Source: Thraustochytrium sp. TN22 (lineage: Eukaryota > Sar > Bigyra > Thraustochytrida > Thraustochytriidae). Taken from it: a DNA stretch of 64,000 bases. A program made the translations under genes and the position numbers. Where the stretch lies: contig JABLUY010000057.1 of assembly GCA_013306675.1 (NCBI GenBank), positions 95,233 to 159,232 of the forward strand. The letters are read 5' to 3'. This document shows, piece after piece, positions 22,996 through 32,115 of this stretch (the stretch's first letter is position 1; each line of letters opens with the position of its first letter). Below the pieces are notes generated by a model. That model saw nothing but the letters and a program-made list of their open reading frames with translations, was not told the DNA's origin and made no database searches.

Positions 22996-23946
22996 TCATT
23001 CCTTCTTGGACTTGCTGATTGCCGTGTTCCCACGGCCAAAGACACAGCGCAGCACAGTGCGCATAAAAAAGTAAATGAGCAACAGGTTGAGAATGGCGAG
23101 GAACGGCCAGGCCACGGCAATGGTGCGCAGCAGCGTGCGGCCAATGACGATCTCGGAACGCGAGTTGGAGTTCGGAAATGGCTCGTCCGGCACGGGCAGG
23201 CCAAGCGCGTCGCAGAGCGGCTCCCATCCATCCTGCACGGTCATGTCGATGAGATGGTCGGGCGGGACCTCGGCGCGCACACTAGCCACGTAGGCCTCAA
23301 TGCCACGCACGCAGTCGTCGACGTTAATCTCATAGTCCCAGACCGTGCGGATCCAGGGCGCGTAGGTAGCGTTCCACCAGATCTCCTTGTGTGTGCAGCC
23401 CATGTTGCGCTGCAGGCCGTGCGAGAAGGGCCCGACTAGGTCGCCCCAGGTCGGGATGAGCCAGTTGAACGGGTAGCCCGTGATGGAGCTGAAGGCGCGC
23501 GCCTGCTCGATGAAGCTCTCGGCCCAGACCGTGGTATTCTCGCGCGTGAGCAACAGCACTTTGGCCTCCGGGGAGCGCGCCAGGAACTCGCGCCAGTAGA
23601 AGCACATGGGCACGTCCACGGCCGCATCCTTGCCGCGCGCCAAGACCGTGTCGATCCACTCCTGCATCGCCTCGTCGCTGCCGGCCATGGCGCGGCCAGC
23701 CACCACGTGGTCCTCGCCGGCGCAGTCCTCGCCGTGGTACACGCTCAGGCCCAGCTTCTCCAGCGCCGCCTTGACGGACTTGGTCCCGGACTTGGCCAGC
23801 GCCGCGCTCACCACGCGCATCTCCTTCTTTTGCGGTACCTCCGCGTCGTCCAGCTGCACGCCCGTCGCCACGCGCAGCATCAGGTACAGGTTCGTCTGCC
23901 GGAACTGCTCCATCCAGCCTGCGCCTGCCTGCGCTGCGTCCGCCAT
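22996..23946 (-). CDS. Sulfotransferase-like P-loop protein with C-terminal membrane anchor
   Basis: 316 residues, ATG at 23946, TAA/TAG-type stop at the left end. The layout resembles the eukaryotic/bacterial Sulfotransfer_4 family: an N-terminal phosphosulfate-binding-like loop (KSGTKS, residues 52-57, followed by the typical KAALEKLG helix), a YHGED segment, LLLTREN (the beta strand and Arg region that contact PAPS) and a C-terminal W-PLC--LG-P-P--PFP-SNSR motif. A hydrophobic helix at about 276-293 followed by a basic tail suggests a membrane-anchored protein, probably in the secretory pathway. The canonical GTGTSSL-type loop has become SGTKS, so activity is not certain. The acceptor is unknown. 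The gene converges on array copy 5. Confidence 0.75.
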   Translation of the reverse strand: MADAAQAGAGWMEQFRQTNLYLMLRVATGVQLDDAEVPQKKEMRVVSAALAKSGTKSVKAALEKLGLSVYHGEDCAGEDHVVAGRAMAGSDEAMQEWIDTVLARGKDAAVDVPMCFYWREFLARSPEAKVLLLTRENTTVWAESFIEQARAFSSITGYPFNWLIPTWGDLVGPFSHGLQRNMGCTHKEIWWNATYAPWIRTVWDYEINVDDCVRGIEAYVASVRAEVPPDHLIDMTVQDGWEPLCDALGLPVPDEPFPNSNSRSEIVIGRTLLRTIAVAWPFLAILNLLLIYFFMRTVLRCVFGRGNTAISKSKKE

Positions 23947-25390
23947 TCTGCCCGCCTGCGCGCCTGCCTGCGCGCCTGCCTGCGTGCCTGCGTGCCTGCG
24001 CGCCTGCCTCGCGCTTCGTGTGATGCGATTCTGCGGTGCTGGCCAGCTGCTGTCGGAGTCCTAGACTCCTAATGCACGTCACGGTCGAATCGGCCAGCAC
24101 GTGCGTGAAGCAGGATGACGCAAACCTGCTTAGGCCTATTGTCGTCAGCCATTGTCAGGTCACAGTCCGAGTCAGTGCATGAGAGTCCGAGCCTGAGGCA
24201 GGCCGCGTCGTGACCATGTCACGCGAGCAGAGTAGGCCCGAACCGAGCGGCCGTGCCCTGCGCCCCTGCAGGCGGAAGCCCGACGCGAGACTCGGACCGC
24301 GAGGCCGCGGCGCACTGCAGCCGCGAGGCGCCGCGACTCGGTTCGGTGGGGCGGGCTAGGCTCTTGCGTCGTGTCTACCTACGTCTACCAACACAGGCAT
24401 CGCACTGTCGTCATGCTCAGCGTAATCTCGCACGACGAGGGCTCCTCGTGCCGCCGGCTGAACCTCCCGCGTCGCGGCACAAGGCAGCGCCGCGGCCGCC
24501 GCGGCCGCCAGCGACGAATTCATCGACGACGAATCAGGCCGTGGCCGCTCGGATGAGGGCCGGCTCATCCAGCTCGGAGGCTTGGCTTTGGCGAATGTGG
24601 ATTGTGTCAGATGGTTGCTCGGCTGCCGCCGCCGCGCCGCGGCGTGCGCAACGCACATTCTCGCCGCGCGGAGCCGGTCGCGCCGGCGCGTACAAAACGC
24701 GGCGGCGACGTCCCGGCGGCGTCCGCGACGGCGCAGCACGCGCGGTCCGGGCCGCCATCTTGGACCCGGCCTCGCCTCGCGGCCCTCGCGGCTTGCGAGG
24801 CTCGTCGAGGCAGCCGCTCAGCTGCCGCTGCACGGCCTCATCAAGAGTTTCTGAGTCAGCATGGCATCAGCGTGGGTCTCGCTCAGCTGATCCCGAGGCG
24901 CGTGCTGGCCAGCGCCGTCACGCCGCCTGCCAGCGCCTGCCAGTGCCTGCAACTGGAGCAACTTTTAATTTCGACTTGGAGCGGGGCCGGGCAACAGGCG
25001 GCCGCGCCGCCGGCGAACTCGCGCAGAGGCGCGCGACTCGGACTCGCAGCCTGCCGACTCGCGCTCGTCAGTCGCAGCCTGACTCATGAGCAGACTGCCG
25101 ACTCGGACGCGGCGGCAGCGGCAGGCGCAGGCTGGCCGCGCGTGACTCTGACGGCGGCGCGCGCGCGCAGGCGGCAGAGCCCCATCGCGAGCGGCGCGCG
25201 GCGCGGCGGCGCGGCGGCGCGGCGCGGTTCCCCGGGCGCGCGGCGCGCGACGCGGGACCTGGGCGGGAGACTGGACTGCGCCGGATCGGGCATCGGGAGC
25301 GGGGGCGCGCTCGTGACGGCGGCTCCAGGCGAGAGAGAGGCGCAGCAGAGCAGAGCGGAGCGGAGCGAGAGAGGGAGCGAGGGAGGGAGC
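23947..25390. other. Divergent intergenic region between the sulfotransferase-like and RCC1-like genes
   Basis: Probably holds promoters for both directions. It starts with a CCTG-rich imperfect tandem tract (about 23946-24010) and contains several GAGTCCGAG/ACTCGGA words (about 24165-24192, 24289-24300, 25030-25110) and a purine-rich GAGAGA/GGGAG tract immediately before the downstream ATG. The frame of the next gene is open back to 24602, but that sequence is compositionally non-coding. Confidence 0.55.
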
Positions 25391-26983
25391 ATGGCGCGCG
25401 CGTGGGCCGCGGCCGTGGCGGCGGCGCTCGTGGCCCAGACGTGCGCAGCGGCGTCGCTGTACGAGCTGGTGCTGATCGGGCCGAACATGAACTCGGCCAC
25501 GCCGTCGCTGTACCGGGACGAGGTGACCAAGGTGGCGGCCTCGGGCGGCGCGTACGCGATGCTCTTCGAGACGGGCGCCGTGGTGGCGTGGGGGAGCACA
25601 GAGTCCGGCGGCAGCCCGTCGCAGACGGTGCAGGCCAAGATCAACTCGGGCGTGGCGGACGTGGTGGGCAGCCGCATGGCCTTCGCCGCGCTCAAGACGG
25701 ACGGGTCCGTGGTGACGTGGCCGTCCTCCAAGGCGTGGAGCGGCGGCGACAGCTCGTCCGTCCAGTCGGACCTGACCGACGTGACGGCCATCTTCAGCAA
25801 CGACTGGGTCTTCGTGGCCACCAAGGCCTCCGGCGAGCTGATTGCCTGGGGCGACGACTACTACGGCGCAAGCATTCCGACCGACCTGGACATGTCGGTG
25901 GCCGTGTCGACCATCGTGTCCACGCGCCGCGCCTTCGCCGTCCTGCGCACGGACGGCTCCGTCGTGGCCTGGGGCGAGGACGACTGGGGCGGCGACACGA
26001 GCGCCGTGGCGAGCGACCTCACAAGCGGCGTCACGCAGATCGTGGCGGCCGAGGGCGGCGCCTTTGCGGCCATCAAGGACGACGGCTCCGTCGTCTGCTG
26101 GGGCAACGCCAAGCGCGGCGGCGATGCCTCGCTCGTGCAGTCGGAACTGGTCGGGGTCACCTCCATCGTCGCGACCTTCGACGCCTTCGCCGCCATCACC
26201 GACCTGGGCACCGCCGTGGCCTGGGGCGACAGCGTCTCGGGCGGCAACCTGCGCTCGGTCTCGGACGTTGTGCAGCGCGGCGTCGAGTCCATTGTCGCAA
26301 ACAAGTTCGCCTTCGCCGCGATCAAGGCCGACGGCTCCGTCAAGACCTGGGGCGATGCCTTCTACGGCGGCGACTCCACGCTCAAGGGCGTCGAGGCCGA
26401 CGTCGAGTCCATCGTCGCCACCTCCTTCGCCTTTGCCGCCACCAAGAAGGACGGCACCGTGCTCACCTGGGGCGCCGACCAGTACGGCGGCTCGCTCACC
26501 AGCGTCGAGGGTGACTTCTTCTCCATGTTCAAAATCTCACAGCTCAACGCGCGTTGCAACGGCGGTACCAAGTACTCCTCCAACACGCTCGAGACGTGCG
26601 CGCGAGAGTGCGCCAGCCGCTCTGCATGCGCGTACTTTAGCTTCAACTACGACGAGTCCACCGTCGATGAGCGCTGCACCACCTACGCCGCGGCCAAATG
26701 CACAAGCCCACTTATTGCCACCAGCCAGACGCTCTACATCCTCGACACCGACATTGAGTACGCCGAGCGCAGGGACCTTGCCAAGCAGGCGCTCAGCGAG
26801 CGCAACGTCCAGGCCATTTACGCCAACGACTGGTCCTTCCTCGCCGTCCTGAAGGACGGCGCCGTCTCTTGGGGCGCTGCCAACTTTGGTGGCAGTATCG
26901 ACACTACCCTCCCGGATGGTTCAATTGAGCAGGTCATTCCCAACGCGAATGGCTATGGCCTTCTCTACAAGGTCAGTGGCTGA
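25391..26983 (+). CDS. Secreted RCC1-like repeat protein with an embedded PAN/apple-like module
   Basis: 530 residues. The ATG at 25391 was chosen because it starts a signal peptide (MARAWAAAVAAALVAQTCAAA), although the frame is open to 24602. Residues from about 25 to 375 consist of some seven repeats of about 50 residues ending AFAA(I/L)K-DGSV--WG, the RCC1/alpha-tubulin-suppressor type of beta-propeller blade. A cysteine-rich module (about 378-440: CNGG...TCARECASRSACAYFSFN...C) interrupts the propeller before a final blade (SFLAVLKDGAVSWG). PAN-like modules bind protein or carbohydrate. Classic RCC1 is a nuclear Ran exchange factor; with a signal peptide this one is probably extracellular and unrelated in role. 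Confidence 0.8.
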   Translation: MARAWAAAVAAALVAQTCAAASLYELVLIGPNMNSATPSLYRDEVTKVAASGGAYAMLFETGAVVAWGSTESGGSPSQTVQAKINSGVADVVGSRMAFAALKTDGSVVTWPSSKAWSGGDSSSVQSDLTDVTAIFSNDWVFVATKASGELIAWGDDYYGASIPTDLDMSVAVSTIVSTRRAFAVLRTDGSVVAWGEDDWGGDTSAVASDLTSGVTQIVAAEGGAFAAIKDDGSVVCWGNAKRGGDASLVQSELVGVTSIVATFDAFAAITDLGTAVAWGDSVSGGNLRSVSDVVQRGVESIVANKFAFAAIKADGSVKTWGDAFYGGDSTLKGVEADVESIVATSFAFAATKKDGTVLTWGADQYGGSLTSVEGDFFSMFKISQLNARCNGGTKYSSNTLETCARECASRSACAYFSFNYDESTVDERCTTYAAAKCTSPLIATSQTLYILDTDIEYAERRDLAKQALSERNVQAIYANDWSFLAVLKDGAVSWGAANFGGSIDTTLPDGSIEQVIPNANGYGLLYKVSG

Positions 26984-27602
26984 GGAGAATGACGAGGAGG
27001 AGGCGACGGCAGCAGTGTGCTGGAGCAGGTGTCTGAAGGCGGCGGCAGCAGCACTGCTGGAGCAAGTGTCTGGAGGCGGCGGCAGCAGCACTGCTGGAGC
27101 AGGTGTCTAGAGGCGGCGGCGGCAGCACTGGTGTCTGGAGGCGGCGGCAGCAGCACTGCTGGAGCAGGTGTCTAGAGGCGGCGGCGGCAGCACTGGTGTC
27201 TGGAGGCGGCGGCAGCAGCACTGCTGGAGCAGGTGTCTGGAGGCGGCAACACCCGAAGCAGCAGCTTTGAAGGCGATGCCGCGAGGAGGACCATCCTGCA
27301 GGCCTGCGGGCCGATTTCCTCTGCATTTTGCGAGCCCATGGAGAGAGAGAGAGAGAGAGCGCGCGCGCCACGACACCATCAGGCCGGGAACATCTTATGA
27401 TTTGTACGCTATTGTGAGAGCGAGCTTTAAAAACCTTTTCCTGTGGCAAGTCGCTTGCTCGCCGTGAACACGGTCGACAGCAGCCTCCAAGTCCGCGACC
27501 CAGGGCTTGTCACCGTGAACACACTCTGGCCCATGGCCGGCACTGGCATGGCCGGCCGAAACTGAAGTCCGTCCGAAGACAAACAAAACAACCCCCCAAG
27601 CC
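26984..27602. other. Intergenic spacer with minisatellite
   Basis: After the RCC1-like stop comes a 37-bp minisatellite (27001-27248), then a GA microsatellite (about 27340-27360). The rest, up to the TPR gene's ATG, shows nothing recognisable. Confidence 0.65.
27001..27248. repeat. 37-bp minisatellite (tgctggagcaggtgtct + GGC/AGC-rich half)
   Basis: About seven imperfect units built from tgctggagcaggtgtct and ggaggcggcggcagcagcac. Some units lack the first half, giving alternating long (37 bp) and short copies. It lies in the 3' flank of the RCC1-like gene and is not in a supported reading frame. Confidence 0.9.
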
Positions 27603-29156
27603 ATGGCCGCTGCGTGGGCGAGCGCCGCAGCGCGACTCGTGCTGGCCGCGGCCGAGGACGGCGTGGCGGCCGGCAACGAAGCGCCCGTGCTGGTGCTGGA
27701 CAGTGGCGCGGAGCGCGATGGCGGGCGGCGCGGGTTCCTGGTGGCGACCGAGCTGCTGAGGCTGCGCGGGGCCTGGGCCGACCCGGCGCGGCCGCCCTTC
27801 GTGTACGTGCTGGCGGCGCGCGAGGCGGCGGCGCTGCAGGCGCTGCAGGCGGATGAGCGCCTGCGCACGCTGGCGCGCCAGGACGTGCTGGACTTCGCGC
27901 GCGTGGACCTGGACGCCCTGGCGAGCGGGGCCTGCAGCGCGGCGCTGACGCTGCTCCGCTCCGGCCGCCGCGCCAGCGAGGACGAGCCGTGGCGCGGCGT
28001 CATCATGCCGGTGCTCGCCAGCGATGCGCCGCCGCTGCGCGCCGACGCGCTGCGCCTGCTGGATGGCGACCTGCAGCAGGGCGTGCAGGGGGCCGAGGAC
28101 GCCGACGCGGCCAGCAGCCCAAGCTGGCGCTTTTGCGAGGTGGCGCCCGCGGCGCCGCCGCTCGGCGACGTGGGCCGCGCGCGCCAGGACCTGGCCTGGC
28201 TGCTCGACGAGTACTGCGCCGACTTCTTTGGCCAGAGCGCCGCCTTCACCGTGCCGGTGGGCCTCGTCACGGCGCTCGCCGCGCTGCGCGAGGTATGCTC
28301 CGACAAGCTCGTCGCACTCGTGTGCGACCATGCCGTCACGGCGCCTGCGCAGATGCGCGGCCGTCGTGCGCCGCATGCGGGCCGCACCAACTTCCACGCG
28401 CTCTGCCGCCTCGTCGAGAGCCGCTGGCACGGGTCTGCGCTGCTCTCGCCGGCCCCGCCGCTCGCCGGCCCGCACGTGGGAGCCAATGCCCACGCCAACG
28501 CCAACGCCCACGCCGACGCCGACGCCGAAAAGCCCGAACCCGCACCTGAGGCCCAAGCTGCGCTCTGCCTGGCCATCTCCGCCGTGCCCGGATGCCGCCC
28601 GCTCTGCGCGCAGCTCGCTGTCGAGTGGCTCGACGTCGCTCCGCGCCTGGATCTCAGCACGCTCGCCGCGCTCGAGACCGCCGTGCTGCGCGGCGCGGCC
28701 TCGGGCGCGGCTGATCTCGCGCCGCTGCTGGCCGTGCTGCGCCTCGCCAACCACGACCCGGCCGTCTTCTTCCGCCTGCGCCACGCGCTGCTGGCCCAAA
28801 CCCCGTTCGCCTCGCGTGCGCAAGCCTCCGACCTCGTGCAGGACCTCGCCGCCGTGCGCGCGCGCTGCTTCGTGATGCGCGCCGGCGAGAGCCCGGACAT
28901 CTCCTTCGCGCTCGGCCGCATGCTCATGGGCTTGCGCCGCTACGCGCTCGCCATCGATGCCTTCGAGGCCTCGCGTGCGCACCATGGCAGCCACCCGGCC
29001 ACGCTCTACAACCTCGGTGTCTGCGCCTTTCACTGCGGCCGCTTCGAGGCCGCCTCGACCAGCCTCGAGGCGAGTTTGGCTCTCGATCCGGAGCAGGCCG
29101 GCGCCGCAGTCTGGCGCGCCCGCGCGCTCGCCCGCCTCGCCGCCGACCAAGGCTGA
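27603..29156 (+). CDS. TPR-containing protein of unknown function
   Basis: 517 residues from an ATG in strong context (aagccATGG), stop TGA at 29154-29156. The C-terminal part (about 420-510) has tetratricopeptide-type helices: a segment with YALAIDAFEASRAHH, then ATLYNLGVCAFHCGRFEAA, then SLALDPEQAGAAVWRARALARLA. This pattern mediates protein-protein contacts. The rest is Ala/Arg/Leu-rich and probably helical, with a short NANAHADADA low-complexity stretch near residue 300. I do not recognise the N-terminal domain. No signal peptide or membrane segment is seen, so a cytosolic scaffold is plausible. The tail-to-tail neighbour is the coiled-coil gene only 60 bp away. Confidence 0.75.
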   Translation: MAAAWASAAARLVLAAAEDGVAAGNEAPVLVLDSGAERDGGRRGFLVATELLRLRGAWADPARPPFVYVLAAREAAALQALQADERLRTLARQDVLDFARVDLDALASGACSAALTLLRSGRRASEDEPWRGVIMPVLASDAPPLRADALRLLDGDLQQGVQGAEDADAASSPSWRFCEVAPAAPPLGDVGRARQDLAWLLDEYCADFFGQSAAFTVPVGLVTALAALREVCSDKLVALVCDHAVTAPAQMRGRRAPHAGRTNFHALCRLVESRWHGSALLSPAPPLAGPHVGANAHANANAHADADAEKPEPAPEAQAALCLAISAVPGCRPLCAQLAVEWLDVAPRLDLSTLAALETAVLRGAASGAADLAPLLAVLRLANHDPAVFFRLRHALLAQTPFASRAQASDLVQDLAAVRARCFVMRAGESPDISFALGRMLMGLRRYALAIDAFEASRAHHGSHPATLYNLGVCAFHCGRFEAASTSLEASLALDPEQAGAAVWRARALARLAADQG

Positions 29157-29216
29157 CTTGGAGCGACCACGAGCGGCTTGAGATCTTTCAAGAAAGCTAG
29201 TGGAGCCTAGCCAGAG

Positions 29217-29741
29217 CTAGCGCGTCGGGTCGCGCGCAAAGGAAACCTGGCGCTCCACCTCCTCGCCGACGCCGTCAATCTTGCGCGCCAAAGCGTCGAA
29301 GCCGACACCCTGCGCAGCCGCCGCCGGGCCCTCCGTCTCGCCGCGGATGCGAGCGATCGTGCGCAACAGCGAGGCCTGCTCCTCGGCCTGCTTGAGCTGC
29401 GCCTGCAGCCTGAGCGCCTCGCGGCGCAGCTCCACGGCGCGCGCCTCGCTGGCCTGCGCGCGCTTCTCCGCCGCGCCGCGCCGCTCGCGCTCCGCCGCCA
29501 GCGCCGCGCGCGCCTCCTCCACAGCCGCGCGCACCGCGCCGTTCTCCGCCTTCATGTCGCGCCAGAGCTCCCGGAACTTGCGGTCCAGCGCCGCCATGCG
29601 CTCGTTCGACGCCTCCACGCGCGCGTCCGCGTCCGCCAGCGCCCTCTCGTGCGCTGCGCGCGGCACCGCATCCTTTTGCGCCGCCGCCAGCCGCCGCTCC
29701 AGCTCGCGGGCCACTGCGGCCGCCGTCGCCTCCGCCTGCAT
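29217..29741 (-). CDS. Small coiled-coil protein of unknown function
   Basis: 174 residues from the ATG at 29741 (MQAEATAAAVAREL) to TAG at 29217-29219. Nearly the whole chain is a charged Ala/Glu/Arg/Leu heptad-rich coiled coil (LERRLAAAQKDA, DRKFRELWRDMKAENGAVR, LKQAEEQASLLRTIARIRGE), with a short non-coiled C-terminus (GFDALARKIDGVGEEVERQV). The same frame is open further upstream to 30062, but that part is Arg/His-rich and looks untranslated. The function cannot be told from sequence; a structural or adaptor role is possible. A spliced upstream exon cannot be excluded. Confidence 0.6.
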   Translation of the reverse strand: MQAEATAAAVARELERRLAAAQKDAVPRAAHERALADADARVEASNERMAALDRKFRELWRDMKAENGAVRAAVEEARAALAAERERRGAAEKRAQASEARAVELRREALRLQAQLKQAEEQASLLRTIARIRGETEGPAAAAQGVGFDALARKIDGVGEEVERQVSFARDPTR

Positions 29742-30462
29742 ATCCCGGCGGGCGCTCGCGACGAGCCTCAATCCCGGCCTGCCGCCGCACGCGCGCGCAT
29801 GCGCGTGCTCCCTTCCAACGCACTGCAGCGCTCCCTCGCGCGGTGCGTGCCGTCGCCGACCTCGAGGCTGATGTCGATGGTGATCATGACATAAATCCGA
29901 GCCTCGCGGTCTCGTCTCGCACACCGTTCCTGCTTGCCCCACAACGGCCCGCGCCTGGGGTCCTCGGTGTCCTCTCACTATCAGCTCGCGGTCCTCGGAA
30001 TCGCGGAACGCTCCAGAACGCGACTTTGCAGTGCGAGTGCGCTGCAGTGCACACCGTGGCACAAGTGGAACTCGTAAGTTTCGCTAAGTTGGCCTAAGTT
30101 GCCTAAGTTGCAGTAAGTACCCTAAAAGGCCTAGGAAAGTGAAATGTACCGCAGCTTGGCGCAGCTTCAAGTTGGCTTGCCATGTTGGTCCTACAGCCCG
30201 GTACAGCGGGTGCCAAACTCAAACCTGAGTCGGCCACCGAAAGCGCGCAAACCTGCGCTGCAGCGGAGCACCGGCCGCCGGGGCGGACTCGCTCGCAGCA
30301 AACGCGGCGCGGCCGCAAAGCCATAACGCAACGCAGCGAGCGCGGCGAGCGGCGAGTGCGGCGAGCGCGGCGAGCGCAGAGCCGCCGTGGATACTGGCGC
30401 CCGGCCACGGCGTGTCCGGAGCGAGCGAGCGAGCGAGGGCCGGCGCGGCGCGCCGTATCAGG
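29742..30462. other. Divergent spacer between coiled-coil and VOC genes
   Basis: Likely shared promoter region. Nothing specific is recognised except a TAAGTT-rich repeat at about 30078-30118 (cctaagttgcctaagttgcagtaag) and short GCGAGC repeats near 30340-30440. Confidence 0.5.
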
Positions 30463-31188
30463 ATGGGACCCGGCCAGGGACTCAAGTATGAGGACGTCAA
30501 GGCCATGTCGGTGGAAGATCTGCGCGAGAACTTCGGGCGCCACCGCGAGGACGGCGTGCAGGTGAATGGCGTAAACGTGAGTTGGGCGCGACGTGAGTGG
30601 GGCGCAGGTCCCGGCGGGCTCGCACTTGACTGACAGGAGGGCGCCGCGCAGCACGTCGCGTGGGTGTCTTCGGACATGGCCCGGACCATCTGGTTCTGGT
30701 CCGAGGGCCTCGGTCTGCGCCTCACCAAGACCATTCAGCTGCCGGACGGCGGCCAGCACTTCTTCCTCGACGGCGGGAACGGCGCCTCGGTCGCTTACTT
30801 TTGGTTCCCGGACGCTCCGCCCAGCCAGCCGGGCGTCAGCACGATTGACCTCGAGGGCCTTGCCACTGGCAAGGGCTTCGCTACTGCCATCGGGTCGGCC
30901 CACCACATTGCCTGGAACGTCGACTCGGACAAGATCAAAGAGTATCGCCGTCGCGTCCTCGACCTCGGCGTCGGCTTCGTCAGCCCCATGCTCTACCACA
31001 CGGACGAGAACGCCTCGGGCTATGCGCCCAAAAAGGACGAGAACACCACCTGGGAGTCCTTTTACTTCACTGGCCCCGATGGCGAGTACATGGAGCTCAC
31101 CTCGCAGACCGCGCGCCCCTTCACGCCTGCCAAGGACATTCTCCACAAGCCCAAGACGGCTCAGGATGCCGCCAAAAGCCGTCTGTGA
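30463..31188 (+). CDS. VOC (glyoxalase/dioxygenase fold) protein, two exons
   Basis: Exons 30463-30576 and 30652-31188 give 216 residues. Exon 1 (MGPGQGLKYEDVKAMSVEDL...VNGVN) joins exon 2 to make VNHVAWVSSDMARTIWFWSEGLGL, the classical start of a vicinal-oxygen-chelate domain. Candidate metal ligands are His39, His122/123 (SAHHIAWNVD) and Glu186 (GEYMELTS), at the positions expected for a beta-alpha-beta-beta-beta pair. The family includes glyoxalase I, extradiol dioxygenases and antibiotic-binding proteins; the substrate here cannot be named. No targeting peptide is obvious, so it is probably cytosolic. The next plus-strand gene is about 390 bp downstream. Confidence 0.8.
30577..30651 (+). 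other. Phase-0 intron (75 nt) of the VOC gene
   Basis: Donor GTGAGT, branch-like CTGAC at 30630-30634 with the A 18 nt before the end, acceptor GCAG at 30651. An alternative acceptor at 30636 would add five residues in frame. The chosen one restores the VOC motif VNHVAW and gives the same branch-to-acceptor spacing as the array copy-4 intron. Confidence 0.75.
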
Positions 31189-31578
31189 GTGTGAACCACT
31201 GTCGTTGATCTTTTGTTGTTCTCTTGATTACCACACCTCACTTTCAAGTTCAAGTTGCCCGGATCTTGCCGCCGCTGTGCTCTTGCCGCTCTTGCCCGCA
31301 GGATTGGTGCCGATCTCCTCGCCTGGCACCCGCCGGCGCGGCGTTGGCAGACGACCAGCACAGTCGTCAGCCAGCAGAAAGGGTGAGCGAGTTACGAGTA
31401 TCAAGTCCGTATCGGCGCTCGCCGACGATGTCGTCGCGGTAGGTGTTGTTGTCAGACGGCGGCGTGAGGCGCGGGGGCGGGCGGGCCCCGCCGCGCGCGA
31501 GGCCGGTCTCGCTCGCCCGTCCGCCGGGCCTGCGCGCGGCAGCGCCATTCGCGCTTGGACGGACGAGAACTGACGTCG
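31189..31578. other. Spacer between VOC gene and small spliced gene
   Basis: No protein-like frame. It starts with an AT-richer stretch after the VOC stop (likely 3' UTR) and becomes GC-rich toward the next gene. No repeat of note. Confidence 0.5.
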
Positions 31579-31960
31579 ATGAGGCTTCTCCACCACCACG
31601 GCGCCGACAGCGGGCTGACGCAGGCGCCGAGCGCCAATGTCAAGAGCCACTCGCAGCGTCTGCGGCGTGGCCCGTCACGCGGGCTCAACAGCAGCCGTGG
31701 CCAGTCTGGTACGTGCTTATCTTGTGCTGCTACTTCAGCGCCGGGCTCCAAGGGCTAACGAACGTGCCTTCGAAACAGGCGGCGGCCTGCTTGGCGAGGA
31801 CCTCGGCTTTCGAGACGACCCGATGATGCTCACGAACGAGACGCCCATCTACCACAAGACTTTCTTCAACAGCTTCTCCGGCGACGACTTTGATCTGGAT
31901 CTGCCCAAGACGGCGGCGGCACCAGCACCGGCGCCGGCGGCCGCCGGCATGATTGAATGA
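31579..31960 (+). CDS. Small spliced protein with acidic C-terminus, unknown function
   Basis: Exons 31579-31708 and 31779-31960, with a phase-1 intron, give 103 residues. The case for a gene is the splice signals: donor GTACGT at 31709, CTAAC branch at 31755-31759 and acceptor ACAG at 31778. Splicing also produces a sensible protein: a basic N-terminal half (SQRLRRGPSRGLNSSRG) that could be a mitochondrial presequence, then GGLLGEDLGFRDDPMMLTNE, TPIYHKTFFNSFSGDDFDLD and an Ala/Pro-rich end. No domain is recognised. The start ATG is the first in frame, but further 5' exons are possible. The gene converges on the NAD(P)HX dehydratase gene. Confidence 0.55.
31709..31778 (+). other. Phase-1 intron (70 nt) of the small spliced gene
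   Basis: GTACGT donor, CTAAC branch-like site with its A 20 nt from the 3' end, ACAG acceptor. It matches the other introns in the window closely. Confidence 0.65.
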
Positions 31961-32115
31961 AAGGACCGGTTGAGCTGCGCACGCCTTCTTTTGCAAAGCG
32001 CCATCCAGCAAGCGAGCCGGGGTCTCCCCCCCCCCCAAAAAAGGCCAATTTGAATCCTTTCATGTCTATTGTGAGTTTGCCAGTTTGACTCCTTGCTTCA
32101 AGTTCTGGTACATCG

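Noticed and set aside
27001-27248. Repeat array examined as a possible CRISPR
   Set aside because: There are no unique spacers between repeats, the units are contiguous and the genome is eukaryotic. It is a minisatellite.
30631-30651. Alternative acceptor at 30636 in the VOC gene
   Set aside because: It would insert EGAAQ into the conserved VNHVAW start of the VOC fold, and its AG falls immediately after the likely branch site.
30103-31146. 347-codon minus-strand frame over the VOC gene
   Set aside because: It is the complement of a confidently spliced VOC gene and has no domain of its own.
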